From the NCBI RefSeq assembly GCF_000002875.2, contig NC_009414.2, positions 411,001-475,000 of the forward strand: a stretch of 64,000 bases of DNA, written 5' to 3'. This document shows positions 48,456 to 57,525 of this stretch, piece after piece. Below the pieces are notes generated by a model, which did no database searches, was not told the DNA's origin, and worked only from the letters and a program-made list of their open reading frames with translations. Within the stretch, counting starts at the first letter, position 1. The number at the start of each line of letters is the position of its first letter. A program made the translations under genes and the position numbers. The stretch is from Leishmania infantum JPCM5 (taxonomy: Eukaryota; Euglenozoa; Kinetoplastea; Trypanosomatida; Trypanosomatidae).

Positions 48456-49221
48456 GCAGTAGCCTTCCTCACTACTGACAACACACTCGCGCACAAACAC
48501 ACGCGTGCGCACAATCCGTTCATCCTCTGGCCGCAATCGTGGGGGCCGTCACGGCTGCTGTAGCCACACCTGCAACATGCAGCCACCCCCCTGCCCCCTT
48601 TAAGGCTCGGGGAATCGGCTGAACAAAAAACAAAACGGAGAGTGGCCCAAGAAGAGGCACACATTCGTACAGAAGCATGGCCGGGGGGGGCAGCCAGAGG
48701 TGATGCCACTGCTGGTGCGCCTTGTGGTGCGGCTACCCGTCCTTGGCCGCCTTGCGCATAACGTTATTGCGTGTCTTTTGATCGGCGTAGTGCTCGCGTG
48801 TGCTGTAGTGGGTGGCTGGCGATGCTTCACAGGACCCGGAACGCCGACAAGGACATTAATGCACCCCTTCCCCACCCTACATGGGGCGGCTTCCTCATGC
48901 TCTCTCTCTTTCACCCTTTTCCTTTTCATGTCGTCACGCATTTGCTTGCTCGCCGTGCCTCTTGGCCGAGTAGCCCACCCGATTCACCAGTGCGTGAGGG
49001 AGAAGCGGGGGCACGGTACCTGTGCTTTCTTTGAGAACAAGCGAGCAGGGCAGGGTGAGGTGAGTAGGGCGCGGTGACCAGATCACCCGAGGCAGAGCAG
49101 ACGGACATCATCGTGTATCGGAGACTCTGACCTGCATCGATCCGTGTTTTTGCGTTTGTCCTTCATCGGGACCCCTCCACCTCTCCCTCCCTGACACCCA
49201 CCTCCGCCCACTCACACAACA
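48456..49221 (+). other. 0.8 kb intergenic region
   Basis: No gene supported. A 124-codon frame from 48703 to 49077 encodes hydrophobic, Arg-rich sequence without family resemblance. A pyrimidine tract (49155-49210) directly precedes the next ATG. Confidence 0.55.
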
Positions 49222-50178
49222 ATGCCCAGCAGCTTTGCGGCACAGCAGCAGGGGAGCTGCAATCCACACCAGAACCCGCTACGGTCGCACAAGGGCGGCT
49301 ATCTTCGTTGCCCATTCAACATCAGCTCCAGCTATGCGGAGCTTGCCGAGCGGCGAGTGCGCGAGGACCTGACGCGCGGCCGCAGCGGAGCCGCCGTAGC
49401 GGACAAGGATGGGGTGATGGCGTTTTCCTCCACAGGACCGCAGTTGGACAGCGACGGCATCGACGGCGACTTCGCTGGGCGCCCGTGGAGTCGTGCCGGT
49501 GTAGGGGCAAACAGGTTGTCTGGAAAAGAAAAGCGAACGCAGCAAGAGCAGGCGGAGCTCATCTACGGCCGCGGCACACTCGCTGGGGATGACGGCGTCG
49601 TGGCGGCTACTGGGGCGGTATCCGTAACGAGCGATCTGTCTCGGGAGAACATGTTTGCCGTCGATGTGCGCGACCGTGCGGCGCTGCAGAAGGTCGTGCC
49701 GCGCGCGGTGCGCGAAAAGGTGAAGCGGCGCAAGCTCGAGGATTTTAAGAAGGAGCGTCTATCCCCAGGCAATCACCACCGTCACGGGTGTGCTCCGTTG
49801 CACACGGATCGCGCCGCAGATGAGGAGGCGGGAGAGGAAGATGGCGTGGAAAGTCGTTCTGAAGATCACATGGCGGTGCCCCCTCCCGAGTGTACACGCT
49901 TTTCATTGCCGGCAGCTGGCTCTTCCAGAAATGGTGTGCCACCGTTTCCCCACTCTGCAGGCAGTAAGGACCATTCTAGCGGCGGGAGCAGCAGTGCCAA
50001 CGCTCGCGCCGAGCGGTTGCCAGGCAGCGGTCCGTCCGATGCGTCAGCTCAGCGCCCGCCTCTCCGAGAGCCCACACCAGCTCCCGCATCGGCAAAACCG
50101 AACTGCCCAAAGAACCGCATGCAGATGCTGGACGGCTTGCGTGCCTCTGCGCTCATGGGCAAGAAGGGCCGACGATAG
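49222..50178 (+). CDS. Uncharacterised 318-residue basic/disordered protein
   Basis: Not recognised. The N-terminal third looks folded or conserved: SHKGGYLRCPFNISSSYAEL, then RRVREDLTRGR. A middle segment has FAVDVRDRAALQKVVPRAV followed by a lysine/arginine block VREKVKRRKLEDFKKER (about 160-176), which could be a nuclear signal or RNA contact. The C-terminal third is Ser/Pro/Gly-rich and ends NRMQMLDGLRASALMGKKGRR. No signal peptide, membrane helix or zinc motif was seen. Reading-frame length, plus-strand position and spacing support a real gene. The ATG at 49222 is the first in frame, but the nearest AG after the adjoining pyrimidine tract is inside the frame (49228-49229), so splicing must use an AG further upstream or translation starts later (49417). 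Confidence 0.65.
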   Translation: MPSSFAAQQQGSCNPHQNPLRSHKGGYLRCPFNISSSYAELAERRVREDLTRGRSGAAVADKDGVMAFSSTGPQLDSDGIDGDFAGRPWSRAGVGANRLSGKEKRTQQEQAELIYGRGTLAGDDGVVAATGAVSVTSDLSRENMFAVDVRDRAALQKVVPRAVREKVKRRKLEDFKKERLSPGNHHRHGCAPLHTDRAADEEAGEEDGVESRSEDHMAVPPPECTRFSLPAAGSSRNGVPPFPHSAGSKDHSSGGSSSANARAERLPGSGPSDASAQRPPLREPTPAPASAKPNCPKNRMQMLDGLRASALMGKKGRR

Positions 50179-50801
50179 GCCTCGTGAAAGGGGCCGCACG
50201 CTGGATCTGTGCGCGTCGGATAGGAAACACTGTTAAGCAAAAACAAAATACACCCGCATGCGCAAGACCCCGGCGCCCGCGCCAAGTCTGAACGGCGAGA
50301 GAAGAGGGGCCATCGAATGTCGAAAGCAAAGCCAGGCAAGGCGGAAAGTGACGAGGGCGATGCAGACGTTGTTGCCAGGGTGCCTCTCGTGGTGGCTGCG
50401 CGGCTGGGAAGCGGCGGCCACCGTGATCTTCACGCTTCTCTTGTGTGTGCTTATCTTCTTCCTCTCCCGTGCAGCCCCTCTAGGGTGTGCACCTCTCCTC
50501 GAGCGATCGCGGCCCTCCGCAGCCTGTGCGTTCCCCACACGTGCTCTCTTTCGCGGGCCTCTTTCGCCGTGTGGTATCCCATGAGTGATTCGAATCTTCT
50601 TCCGCTGCCCTCGTCTTCCCTCTTCCGCCCCACATCTGTGCTGTCGCCAACACCACTTCCCACACACGACTCAAGCTTGCACGCTTTGGTGTCTCTTAGG
50701 GCCGCGCCTGGTGCCCACTGCCGCACGGTCTCCTTTCTTTTTCATCCTCCAAGGGGCGTCGGCGCAGGGCGCGCAGTCCGCCTCGGCTTGTCGCCGGAGG
50801 C
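50179..50801 (+). other. 0.6 kb intergenic region
   Basis: No gene recognised. Pyrimidine-rich in its right half, ending in the acceptor at 50752-50753. Confidence 0.6.
50728..50753 (+). promoter_or_regulatory. Spliced-leader acceptor for the TBC gene
   Basis: A strong C/T tract (50729-50750) is followed at once by AAG, AG at 50752-50753. The resulting 48-nt 5' UTR has no ATG before 50802, which supports that start. Confidence 0.6.
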
Positions 50802-52949
50802 ATGCACTCAGCCTTTCTGGAACGCGTCTTGGGCTACTCGGGAGCCGACAGGACCTCGGCGAGCTCTGAGGTAGGCCCAGATGGCGGGGTCATGGCATCA
50901 ACCGGCAGCGGAGGTGCGAAGAGCAGCACCCAGTACAAGGCCGTCACGCGGCCGTATCGGTGTAGTCAAAGTAACCCAGCGCTGCGATCAGAAAACCTCG
51001 TCGGCACTGCCAAGGACGGTGACGCCGACGGCGCGCCTCTCAACAGCTCCATGAAGAGAGGCGGAGGCTTCAGCTTCTCCAAGGCAGGTAGGCTCTCTTG
51101 GATGAGTATTCGATCATCCATCGGCATGGGCACCAGGCAGTCGTCGGCTTCCGCGGCGCCCGCACCGCAAGCCTCGAGCGGTGCGTTGCATCTCAACAAA
51201 TTGAGTGCGCCGACTCCTCCTGGCACCACCGCGACGGTGAGCCCCTTTGGGCCGAACACCCCGCTGGCCAAGACCCCGACCCCGACCACGGCCGCTGCTA
51301 CCGCCACCGCTGCCGTGAGCGGCGAGCATGCAAAGCGCTTCCAGGAGGCGCTGTGTGTAGACTCAGTGGATATGGCGCTACTGCGGGAGCTGAGCTGGCA
51401 GGGCTGCCCGGTTGCTCTCCGGTACGAGGCATGGATGTTTCTCACCGGATGCTGGACGGCGCAGGCAGCAACGCGCCAGCCGACCGTGCTGAGGCGCCGT
51501 GTCGAGTACGCCGCCTACATTCACAGCTCCTACTGCATCGTCGACTGGGACGCCGTGTGCGCGATGGTGGACAGCGGCGTCGACACAGCCGTGCACCGGT
51601 CAACCCTCAAGTCACTCGAGCACACTGCTGATACACCGCAGGTGACCCCACCGTCCTGCACCTCACAGAGCCGCTTGCGTGCGGCGCCGTTGACAACCGG
51701 CGGCAGCACAGCCACGGCGGCAAAGGAGGCTGCTGCCGCTCCACCTCTGTCGCTTTCGCAGCGGCCGGACGGATGGCAGAGCGCTTCCCTCCCCCTCGAG
51801 GATGCCCGCTCGCGGTCGCCGCAGAACACAAGCGGGAGTGACGCGCCGCAGCCGTCGCAACTGCCACAGCCCCAGTCAGCGGATCTCCCGACAGCAAGCC
51901 CTTCCCTGGGCACTCTGCCAGCCCCCTCCGGCTCCTCGTTCCGCGCCTCCGCTTCAGTGGGGCTCACTGATACCGCCGGTGCCGGTCCGACTTCTCATCC
52001 GCCAATGTCCGTGCCGCCGCTTCCCGGGCTTGCGACGCTCGGGCTGCCGAATGCGGTGCCAGCGACGGTGGCGCCATCTGCTGCCAGTGGCGGCGCTGGC
52101 GGGGCGACAGGGCACCAGCTTAGTGCCAGCACGATGCTGGGCTCGAAGGAGTTGCAGACGCTGAAGCAGATCCGCAAGGACATTCCTCGCATGTCGGGCG
52201 GCCACTGCTACCTGCGCCACCCACGCGTGCAGGGCTCCATTGAGCGCATCCTGTTCATCTGGTCCCTGCGCCATCCGGCCTGCGGCTACGTGCAGGGCAT
52301 GAATGACCTTGTTGTCCCGTTCATGGGCGTGGTGCTGGGCTACCGCTTCTGTCCGACCCACTCGGTAACAGAGCTGCACGCCTACACCGAGGACATCTTC
52401 GACGATCTGTGGTCCGTTTCGGCAGTTTCGGCCACGCAGTGGATCAACGAGGTGGAGGCGGATGTGTACTGGATGACGTCGTATTTGCTCAACACCATGC
52501 AGGATAACTACACGAGCAGTCACGCCGGGATCACGTCCATGATGCGGCACCTCGCTGCGGTCGTGCAGGTTGCCGACCCACCGCTCTACCATCGCTTGGT
52601 GGACGTGCTGCAGCTCCACTTTGAGCAGTTTTCCTTCCGGTGGATGAATTGCTTGCTAATGCGCGAGCTGACTGAAACGCAGTCGCTGCGGCTGCTCGAT
52701 GCGTATCTATCCGATGAGGAGCGGCGGTGGAGTGTCACGCACGTGTATGTGTGCGCGGCACTGCTGCTGCGCTGGGGCTCACAGCTGATGGCGTTTTGCG
52801 AGGACTATATCAGCGTAATGAAGTTCTTGCAGGAACCACCGACGGAGCAGCTGTCGCTGCGTGATATGCAAGATGTGCTCTCAGAGGGCTTTGTGCTGCA
52901 GAACCTGTATGAGGCCTCCTTGAAGAGACTGTCCACAACCGCGGAGTGA
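50802..52949 (+). CDS. TBC1D22-like Rab GTPase-activating protein
   Basis: A 715-residue Rab GAP. The TBC domain begins near 188 (LLRELSWQGCPVALRYEAW) and continues, after a low-complexity insert of about 180 residues (265-450), with the arginine finger motif IRKDIPR (R463). The phrase IERILFIWSLRHPACGYVQG carries the glutamine finger Q498, then MNDLVVPFMGVVLGY. The order and wording match TBC1D22, which in animals is tied to Golgi and ACBD3. Both catalytic fingers are present, so it should be active on a Rab, which cannot be named from sequence. The N-terminal 185 residues are disordered. Trafficking neighbours (VPS41, HOOK) are in the same unit but co-transcription does not imply shared function. 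Confidence 0.88.
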   Translation: MHSAFLERVLGYSGADRTSASSEVGPDGGVMASTGSGGAKSSTQYKAVTRPYRCSQSNPALRSENLVGTAKDGDADGAPLNSSMKRGGGFSFSKAGRLSWMSIRSSIGMGTRQSSASAAPAPQASSGALHLNKLSAPTPPGTTATVSPFGPNTPLAKTPTPTTAAATATAAVSGEHAKRFQEALCVDSVDMALLRELSWQGCPVALRYEAWMFLTGCWTAQAATRQPTVLRRRVEYAAYIHSSYCIVDWDAVCAMVDSGVDTAVHRSTLKSLEHTADTPQVTPPSCTSQSRLRAAPLTTGGSTATAAKEAAAAPPLSLSQRPDGWQSASLPLEDARSRSPQNTSGSDAPQPSQLPQPQSADLPTASPSLGTLPAPSGSSFRASASVGLTDTAGAGPTSHPPMSVPPLPGLATLGLPNAVPATVAPSAASGGAGGATGHQLSASTMLGSKELQTLKQIRKDIPRMSGGHCYLRHPRVQGSIERILFIWSLRHPACGYVQGMNDLVVPFMGVVLGYRFCPTHSVTELHAYTEDIFDDLWSVSAVSATQWINEVEADVYWMTSYLLNTMQDNYTSSHAGITSMMRHLAAVVQVADPPLYHRLVDVLQLHFEQFSFRWMNCLLMRELTETQSLRLLDAYLSDEERRWSVTHVYVCAALLLRWGSQLMAFCEDYISVMKFLQEPPTEQLSLRDMQDVLSEGFVLQNLYEASLKRLSTTAE

Positions 52950-53564
52950 AGGGCGTGGGCAGCTTGATCTCGTCACGAGCCGCACTTGCGTCGCAGCATG
53001 TTTTCGTTCTGGACGTTGTCGGCGTGCGCGCATGTACAGGCGCTACCTGTGCGTAGCGTGAGCGTACGCCATGCCACCTTCACCCCCTCCCTTCTCCTCA
53101 CCGAATGAGCGCTCTGTCTCTCTTTGGGCGCATACTTGTATGCGTGCCAAGCGTGCTTCGCTCTTTTCTTTCTCCCTGCAGCTGCGTTTTGAACTCCCCA
53201 CATGTGTGCAGTCGCACGTTTTTGCGGCGAGCATCGTGCCTTGGACGCTTTCCCTTCGTTTCTCGCCACCGCTCTTCCACTTCTCTCTACCTCGCTCTCC
53301 CCTCCTTCCGCTTACAGCACCTGCGCAAGAAAAAAAGGGCAACACGCAAACTGAAGTGTTGGTCCCCTCCCTCTGTGTTCACCCTGCACTAACGCTGTCG
53401 CGGGGTGCTGATTTCATCCACCGCTCTCCATCTGGCTGCGGCGTTTCCTCCCCGTCGTGTTCCTCATGAAGAGGTGGTGGCGGGCCAGCGGTGCGCCGTT
53501 CCGCCCGTGTGCATGCTTTTCGGCCCTTTTGCGCGTGTGCTTGTGTGCTCACTTCGCCGCCGTG

Positions 53565-53578
53565 CCCCCCCCCCCCCC
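53565..53578. repeat. C14 homopolymer
   Basis: Fourteen consecutive C residues upstream of RIO2. A likely site of sequencing or assembly length error, but outside the coding frame used here. Confidence 0.9.
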
Positions 53579-53647
53579 TTCATGTGCTCGGAGACGTCCA
53601 ACGCGCTGCGGTGTTTCGATACCCGCTCATGCGTGACGCCTCACATC

Positions 53648-53771
53648 CCTCTTCTTCCTTCGACCTCTACCCCCCACCCCCTCCCCCGCTTTTTCTCTGC
53701 ACTGCGCATCGCCCCTCATCATATGGACACACACCCGCGCACACATGCGCTGAACGGATCATGTCGCACAG
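53648..53771 (+). promoter_or_regulatory. Candidate spliced-leader acceptor for RIO2
   Basis: A pyrimidine tract at 53648-53700 is followed by no AG until CACAG at 53770-53771. That excludes the ATG at 53761 and leaves a 118-nt 5' UTR without ATG before 53890. Confidence 0.45.
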
Positions 53772-53889
53772 CTCACTGAAGCGAGCACCAGAAATTTCAC
53801 GGCAGACCCCAACGGGCAAGGACTCGATCCTGTGCCGTAGCGCACACGCCAAACCTCTTTCGCTCACCACTGCACCACGAGGCTCAGCG

Positions 53890-55350
53890 ATGGTGAAGTT
53901 GAATGTCACTCTCCTCCGCTTCATGGAAGATGAGGACTTTCGCGTGCTCACGGCGCTCGAGATGGCCATGCGCAACCACGACGTCGCCCCGACCGCGCTC
54001 GTTGAGCGTATCGCACAGCTGCCCCACGGCGGGTGCCGCAAGCGGCTCAACAACCTTCTCAAGCACAAGATGATTCACCATGAGAACACCATGTACGACG
54101 GTTACGCCATGAAGTACGGCGCATACGACTACCTAGCACTGCGCACGCTTAGCAAGCGCGGCACCTGCACAGGTGTGGGCCACCGCATTGGGTGCGGCAA
54201 GGAGTCTGATATTATCTTAGTACGGGACGAGGCCGGCCACGAGTGCGTGCTCAAGCTGCAGCGCCTCGGACGCTGCTCATTTCGCAGCGTGGCGCGCAAC
54301 CGCGACTACAAAGGGAACGGCCGCGCCCGTCATGGGGAGAGCTGGTTCTACCTGTCGCGCCTCGCCTCGCAGAAGGAGTACTCGTTTATGAAGCTGCTGT
54401 ATGACGAGGGATTTCCAGTGCCGAAACCGATCGACCAGAACCGGCACGCGCTGCTCATGGAGCTGGTGCCAGGAACCCTGCTAAACAACATCACGGAGCT
54501 CGGAGACGCCAGCAAGGTGTACCGCCGCGCCCTGGAGCTGATGGTGAAGCTGGCCGAGTCGGGGCTCATTCACGGTGACTTTAACGAGTTCAACTTGATG
54601 ATCACCGACGACCAGCGCGTCATCATGATTGACTTTCCGCAGATGATCTCCATCAACCACCCCAACGCGTCGGAGCTCTTTGACCGCGATGTGCAGAACC
54701 TCGCCAACTTCTTCCACCGCCGCTTCAAGGTGGACACGACGTGGTTCCCATCGCTGGAGAAGGACGTGGTGCGCAAGGGCGAGCTGGATAAGCAGGTGTA
54801 CGCGAGCGGGCACTTCACGCGCAAGCAGCAGGAGGATCTGGAGCGACTCATGCTGGAGGGCTTCCAGCGGAGTGAGAAGAGCGATGACGAGGCAGGCTCG
54901 CAGGTGCGCGACAGTGATGCGAGCGACGATGACGGTGACGAAAATGCGTCGCAGCGTTCCGACATAGGCAACGCGGACGTGGATGCGGGAGTTGCGGGCA
55001 AGTTCACGTCCATCCCCGGCGGCGCAAGGGGCGGCGAGAGTGACGAGGAGAGGGAGGATAGCAGCGACGATGATGCGAGTGAAGGCAGGTTGCTCGACGA
55101 GGCCATGGGCGCCGCACGCGAGCGGCGCGAAGGCGAGATCTACGCCCGCAATACCGACCGCAACGCAAACTTTCTGCCGGATGGAAAAATCAACGAAGAC
55201 CATGTGAAGCACCAGATTCGCAAGAACATTCGGCGCAAGGACAACCACGACTTCAATCGCCACCTGCACCGCAATGTGCAGAAGGGTCGGCAGAAGCAGA
55301 AGATTCAGCGTCAGCTCAAGAGTTCGAACGGTGGCGGCTTCTTCGACTAG
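53890..55350 (+). CDS. RIO2: RIO2 atypical protein kinase/ATPase
   Basis: A 486-residue RIO2, which binds pre-40S particles and helps release assembly factors in late small-subunit maturation. The N-terminal winged helix (1-85) starts MVKLNVTLLRFMEDEDFRVL like other RIO2 proteins. The kinase domain has the ATP loop IGCGKESDI (100-108), Lys122 in CVLKLQRL, catalytic Asp230 in IHGDFNEFN and metal Asp248 in IDFPQ, the RIO2 version of the DFG site. An acidic Ser/Asp-rich segment (about 335-405) and a basic tail rich in Arg/Lys/Asn follow. Starting at 53761 would add 43 residues not seen in the family and conflicts with the inferred acceptor, so 53890 is used. Length and motifs are complete. Confidence 0.94.
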   Translation: MVKLNVTLLRFMEDEDFRVLTALEMAMRNHDVAPTALVERIAQLPHGGCRKRLNNLLKHKMIHHENTMYDGYAMKYGAYDYLALRTLSKRGTCTGVGHRIGCGKESDIILVRDEAGHECVLKLQRLGRCSFRSVARNRDYKGNGRARHGESWFYLSRLASQKEYSFMKLLYDEGFPVPKPIDQNRHALLMELVPGTLLNNITELGDASKVYRRALELMVKLAESGLIHGDFNEFNLMITDDQRVIMIDFPQMISINHPNASELFDRDVQNLANFFHRRFKVDTTWFPSLEKDVVRKGELDKQVYASGHFTRKQQEDLERLMLEGFQRSEKSDDEAGSQVRDSDASDDDGDENASQRSDIGNADVDAGVAGKFTSIPGGARGGESDEEREDSSDDDASEGRLLDEAMGAARERREGEIYARNTDRNANFLPDGKINEDHVKHQIRKNIRRKDNHDFNRHLHRNVQKGRQKQKIQRQLKSSNGGGFFD

Positions 55351-57525
55351 GTTGCGCCGGTGTACATGCTTCTTCTCGTGTGGATGGAGAGGGAGGGGCA
55401 GTGCGGAGTGCAACTCCTGTGCCCGTCAGCTCGCTGGTAATCGTGGCGATGCACCTGCTGCGATTAGGCCCCGCTTTCTTTTCGCGCGAAGGCGAGGTGA
55501 CTCGCGCCGCATTTCCTTTCTCCCCCCTCCCCCACGCCCGATTGTACCCGACCCTCGCAGAGCGAGGCCGCTCGGTAGATGGGTGGGGGTATCCCTCGAT
55601 CTCCTACGATTTTCTCGCTCTGTTGCGCACGCCCGGCTGCCATGCTTCTTTCCCTTTTTTCCGTTGTTGTTTTCGTCCCTCTTTCCTTGTGTGCCGTGGA
55701 GGCGAATTTAACGAGTAACAAAGCCGACGAGGGGTGGCGGCGGACGGATGCCCCGCTGCCGGTGTGTAGGTGTGTTGTCATGTCTAAGGCGCTTCCCTCT
55801 CTCTCGTTTTATGCGTCATCTTTTTTTGTATCTTTCGTTGTTGTTGTCAGGCGCCGGCTGCTCCCCAAGCGGCGCAAGCGCGCGCGTCCCATACGCTGTG
55901 ATGCCAAGATATCAGCAGCTACATGCAGCAACCTTGCCTGGAAGCCACCTACAGTGGCGCGGGTGCAGACAGCAGCGATGCGCGCCTTGTGAACATGAAT
56001 GGCCGATCCTTACTCTTGGCTGCCGATCGCATTGCACAGTACTTGCCCTCTGGCGTGAGAGAGAGGTCTCTGCCGAGTGAGGAGCAGGTGTGTGCAGGCG
56101 CATGTGAGTTGTATGCCACTCGTCTCACCAGTCCGCATCGTGCGCCGCTCACCACGGCCTTCCGCTGTGGGCGACCGGGCCACCCACGGCACTGTTCGGC
56201 TCTATATTTTGTGCCGCACGGCCCCTCCCCCTCCTCTCTGCCACTGTCTTGATGACGATTCACCACTCCCTCTTTCTTCTTGCTGTCAACGCGCACCCGT
56301 CACCTTCGACCCCACACACACGCACACGCTCGCAAGCACACACGCACACGCACATACATAGATAAAAGCACCCCCACAGAAAGAAAACTAGTTTTCATTG
56401 GCCTTGTGCCCCCTCCCTTCCCCTCTCTCCCCCCTCCCCTCATCCATACCGGACACCCACGTGCGCGCACTCTCCACCTCGACTCACACCGAAGACGACG
56501 GCAACGACATTGGCGGAGAGGAAAAAAGGCCAGTCATCCGCAGCTTTCGCTCGTCGTTGTGTTCCTTGTCTTCATCCTTCCCTTCCTTCTCCCTGCTCTC
56601 CTCGCTGTGCAACGATCTCGGCTCGCCGGACCCCCGCACCGTCTCTTGTTTCTCTCATTGTTCAGCCCTTACTCTCGTCTCGGCATTCGCTTCGCGCACG
56701 TGAGTCTGGCCAGAGCGGTGAAAGTAGTGCGCAGCAGGTCGGCGGATCCGTTTCTCAGACCCCCTTCCCGTTGCCGGCAGCAGCACCAGCAGCGGTGCAC
56801 ACAGGAGCTACGTAGGAGCGCAGACCCCGTTTCTCCTCCAGCCCACCAGGACCTACTTTTCCCGCGTGCACCGCGTTGTCGTTGAATGCATGGCTGTCGT
56901 AACAGTCGTGGTGTCGACGTAGTGGACTCCTTTTCCTTCTCGCTGTTGTTTGATGGACAGTCTCCAGCCCCTCTCTTGCACACATCTTACGGAAATACGT
57001 CTTTCTGTGTCGTTCTGCGCAAGCGTTTCTCCTCTCCCTCCTCAAAATCCGCTCACCGTTTAGTCCGTCGCCAGCGCACCGCCAAAAGTGTGTCCTCTGC
57101 CTCACCCTCACCCTAACCTTTTCACACACACACACACACAGACACAGATAGAAAACGGGAGGGACTGAGAGCCAGCGCGCTTGTGTCCGCGTGTGTAGAC
57201 GACTGAAGCGAATAGGCTCGCGATCCCGCGAATCGCGGCGAAAGCGACGACCCCTCCCACCACCTTTTTTCCCTCTCCTTTTCACCAAAGAGGAACAAAC
57301 AAACTTGAGAAAGAAAAACGAGGACGTACCTCATACAAGCAGACGCACCACTACTGCGGGGGAGTGGGAGGCAGTGCCGCTCTCTGCACGCCTGTAGCGC
57401 GCACACATAGAAAAGCGCCTCTCGTTGCTGTTTTGTTTTCTTGGCAGCCAGCCCGGGGCTGCAGACAGAGCACACATCAGGCAACCCTTTTCTCGTTTCG
57501 AGGTCGACGAAGGATTGTGCACTTA
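55351..57525 (+). other. 2.2 kb intergenic region
   Basis: No gene recognised; frames here are Ser/Pro/Arg-rich and lack family resemblance. It includes CA-rich stretches at 56314-56358, (CA)9 at 57123-57140 and pyrimidine tracts at 56404-56445 and 57421-57445. The frame of the next gene is open back to a GTG at 57364 but crosses the acceptor. Confidence 0.6.
57421..57447 (+). promoter_or_regulatory. Spliced-leader acceptor for the PSP1 gene
   Basis: A T-rich tract ending TTTTCTTGGCAG has AG at 57446-57447. It leaves a 78-nt 5' UTR with no ATG before 57526. Confidence 0.55.

Larger units (their letters stand above)
52950..53889 (+). other. 0.9 kb intergenic region
   Basis: No gene recognised. 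A C14 homopolymer lies at 53565-53578. The RIO2 frame stays open up to 53491 (GTG) with an ATG at 53761, but the pyrimidine tract (53648-53700) and first AG (53770-53771) lie inside it. Confidence 0.6.

Noticed and set aside
48703..49077. Small hydrophobic frame between the ABC gene and the unknown gene
   Set aside because: Low-complexity, no clear acceptor just upstream, no resemblance to known proteins; probably 3' UTR.
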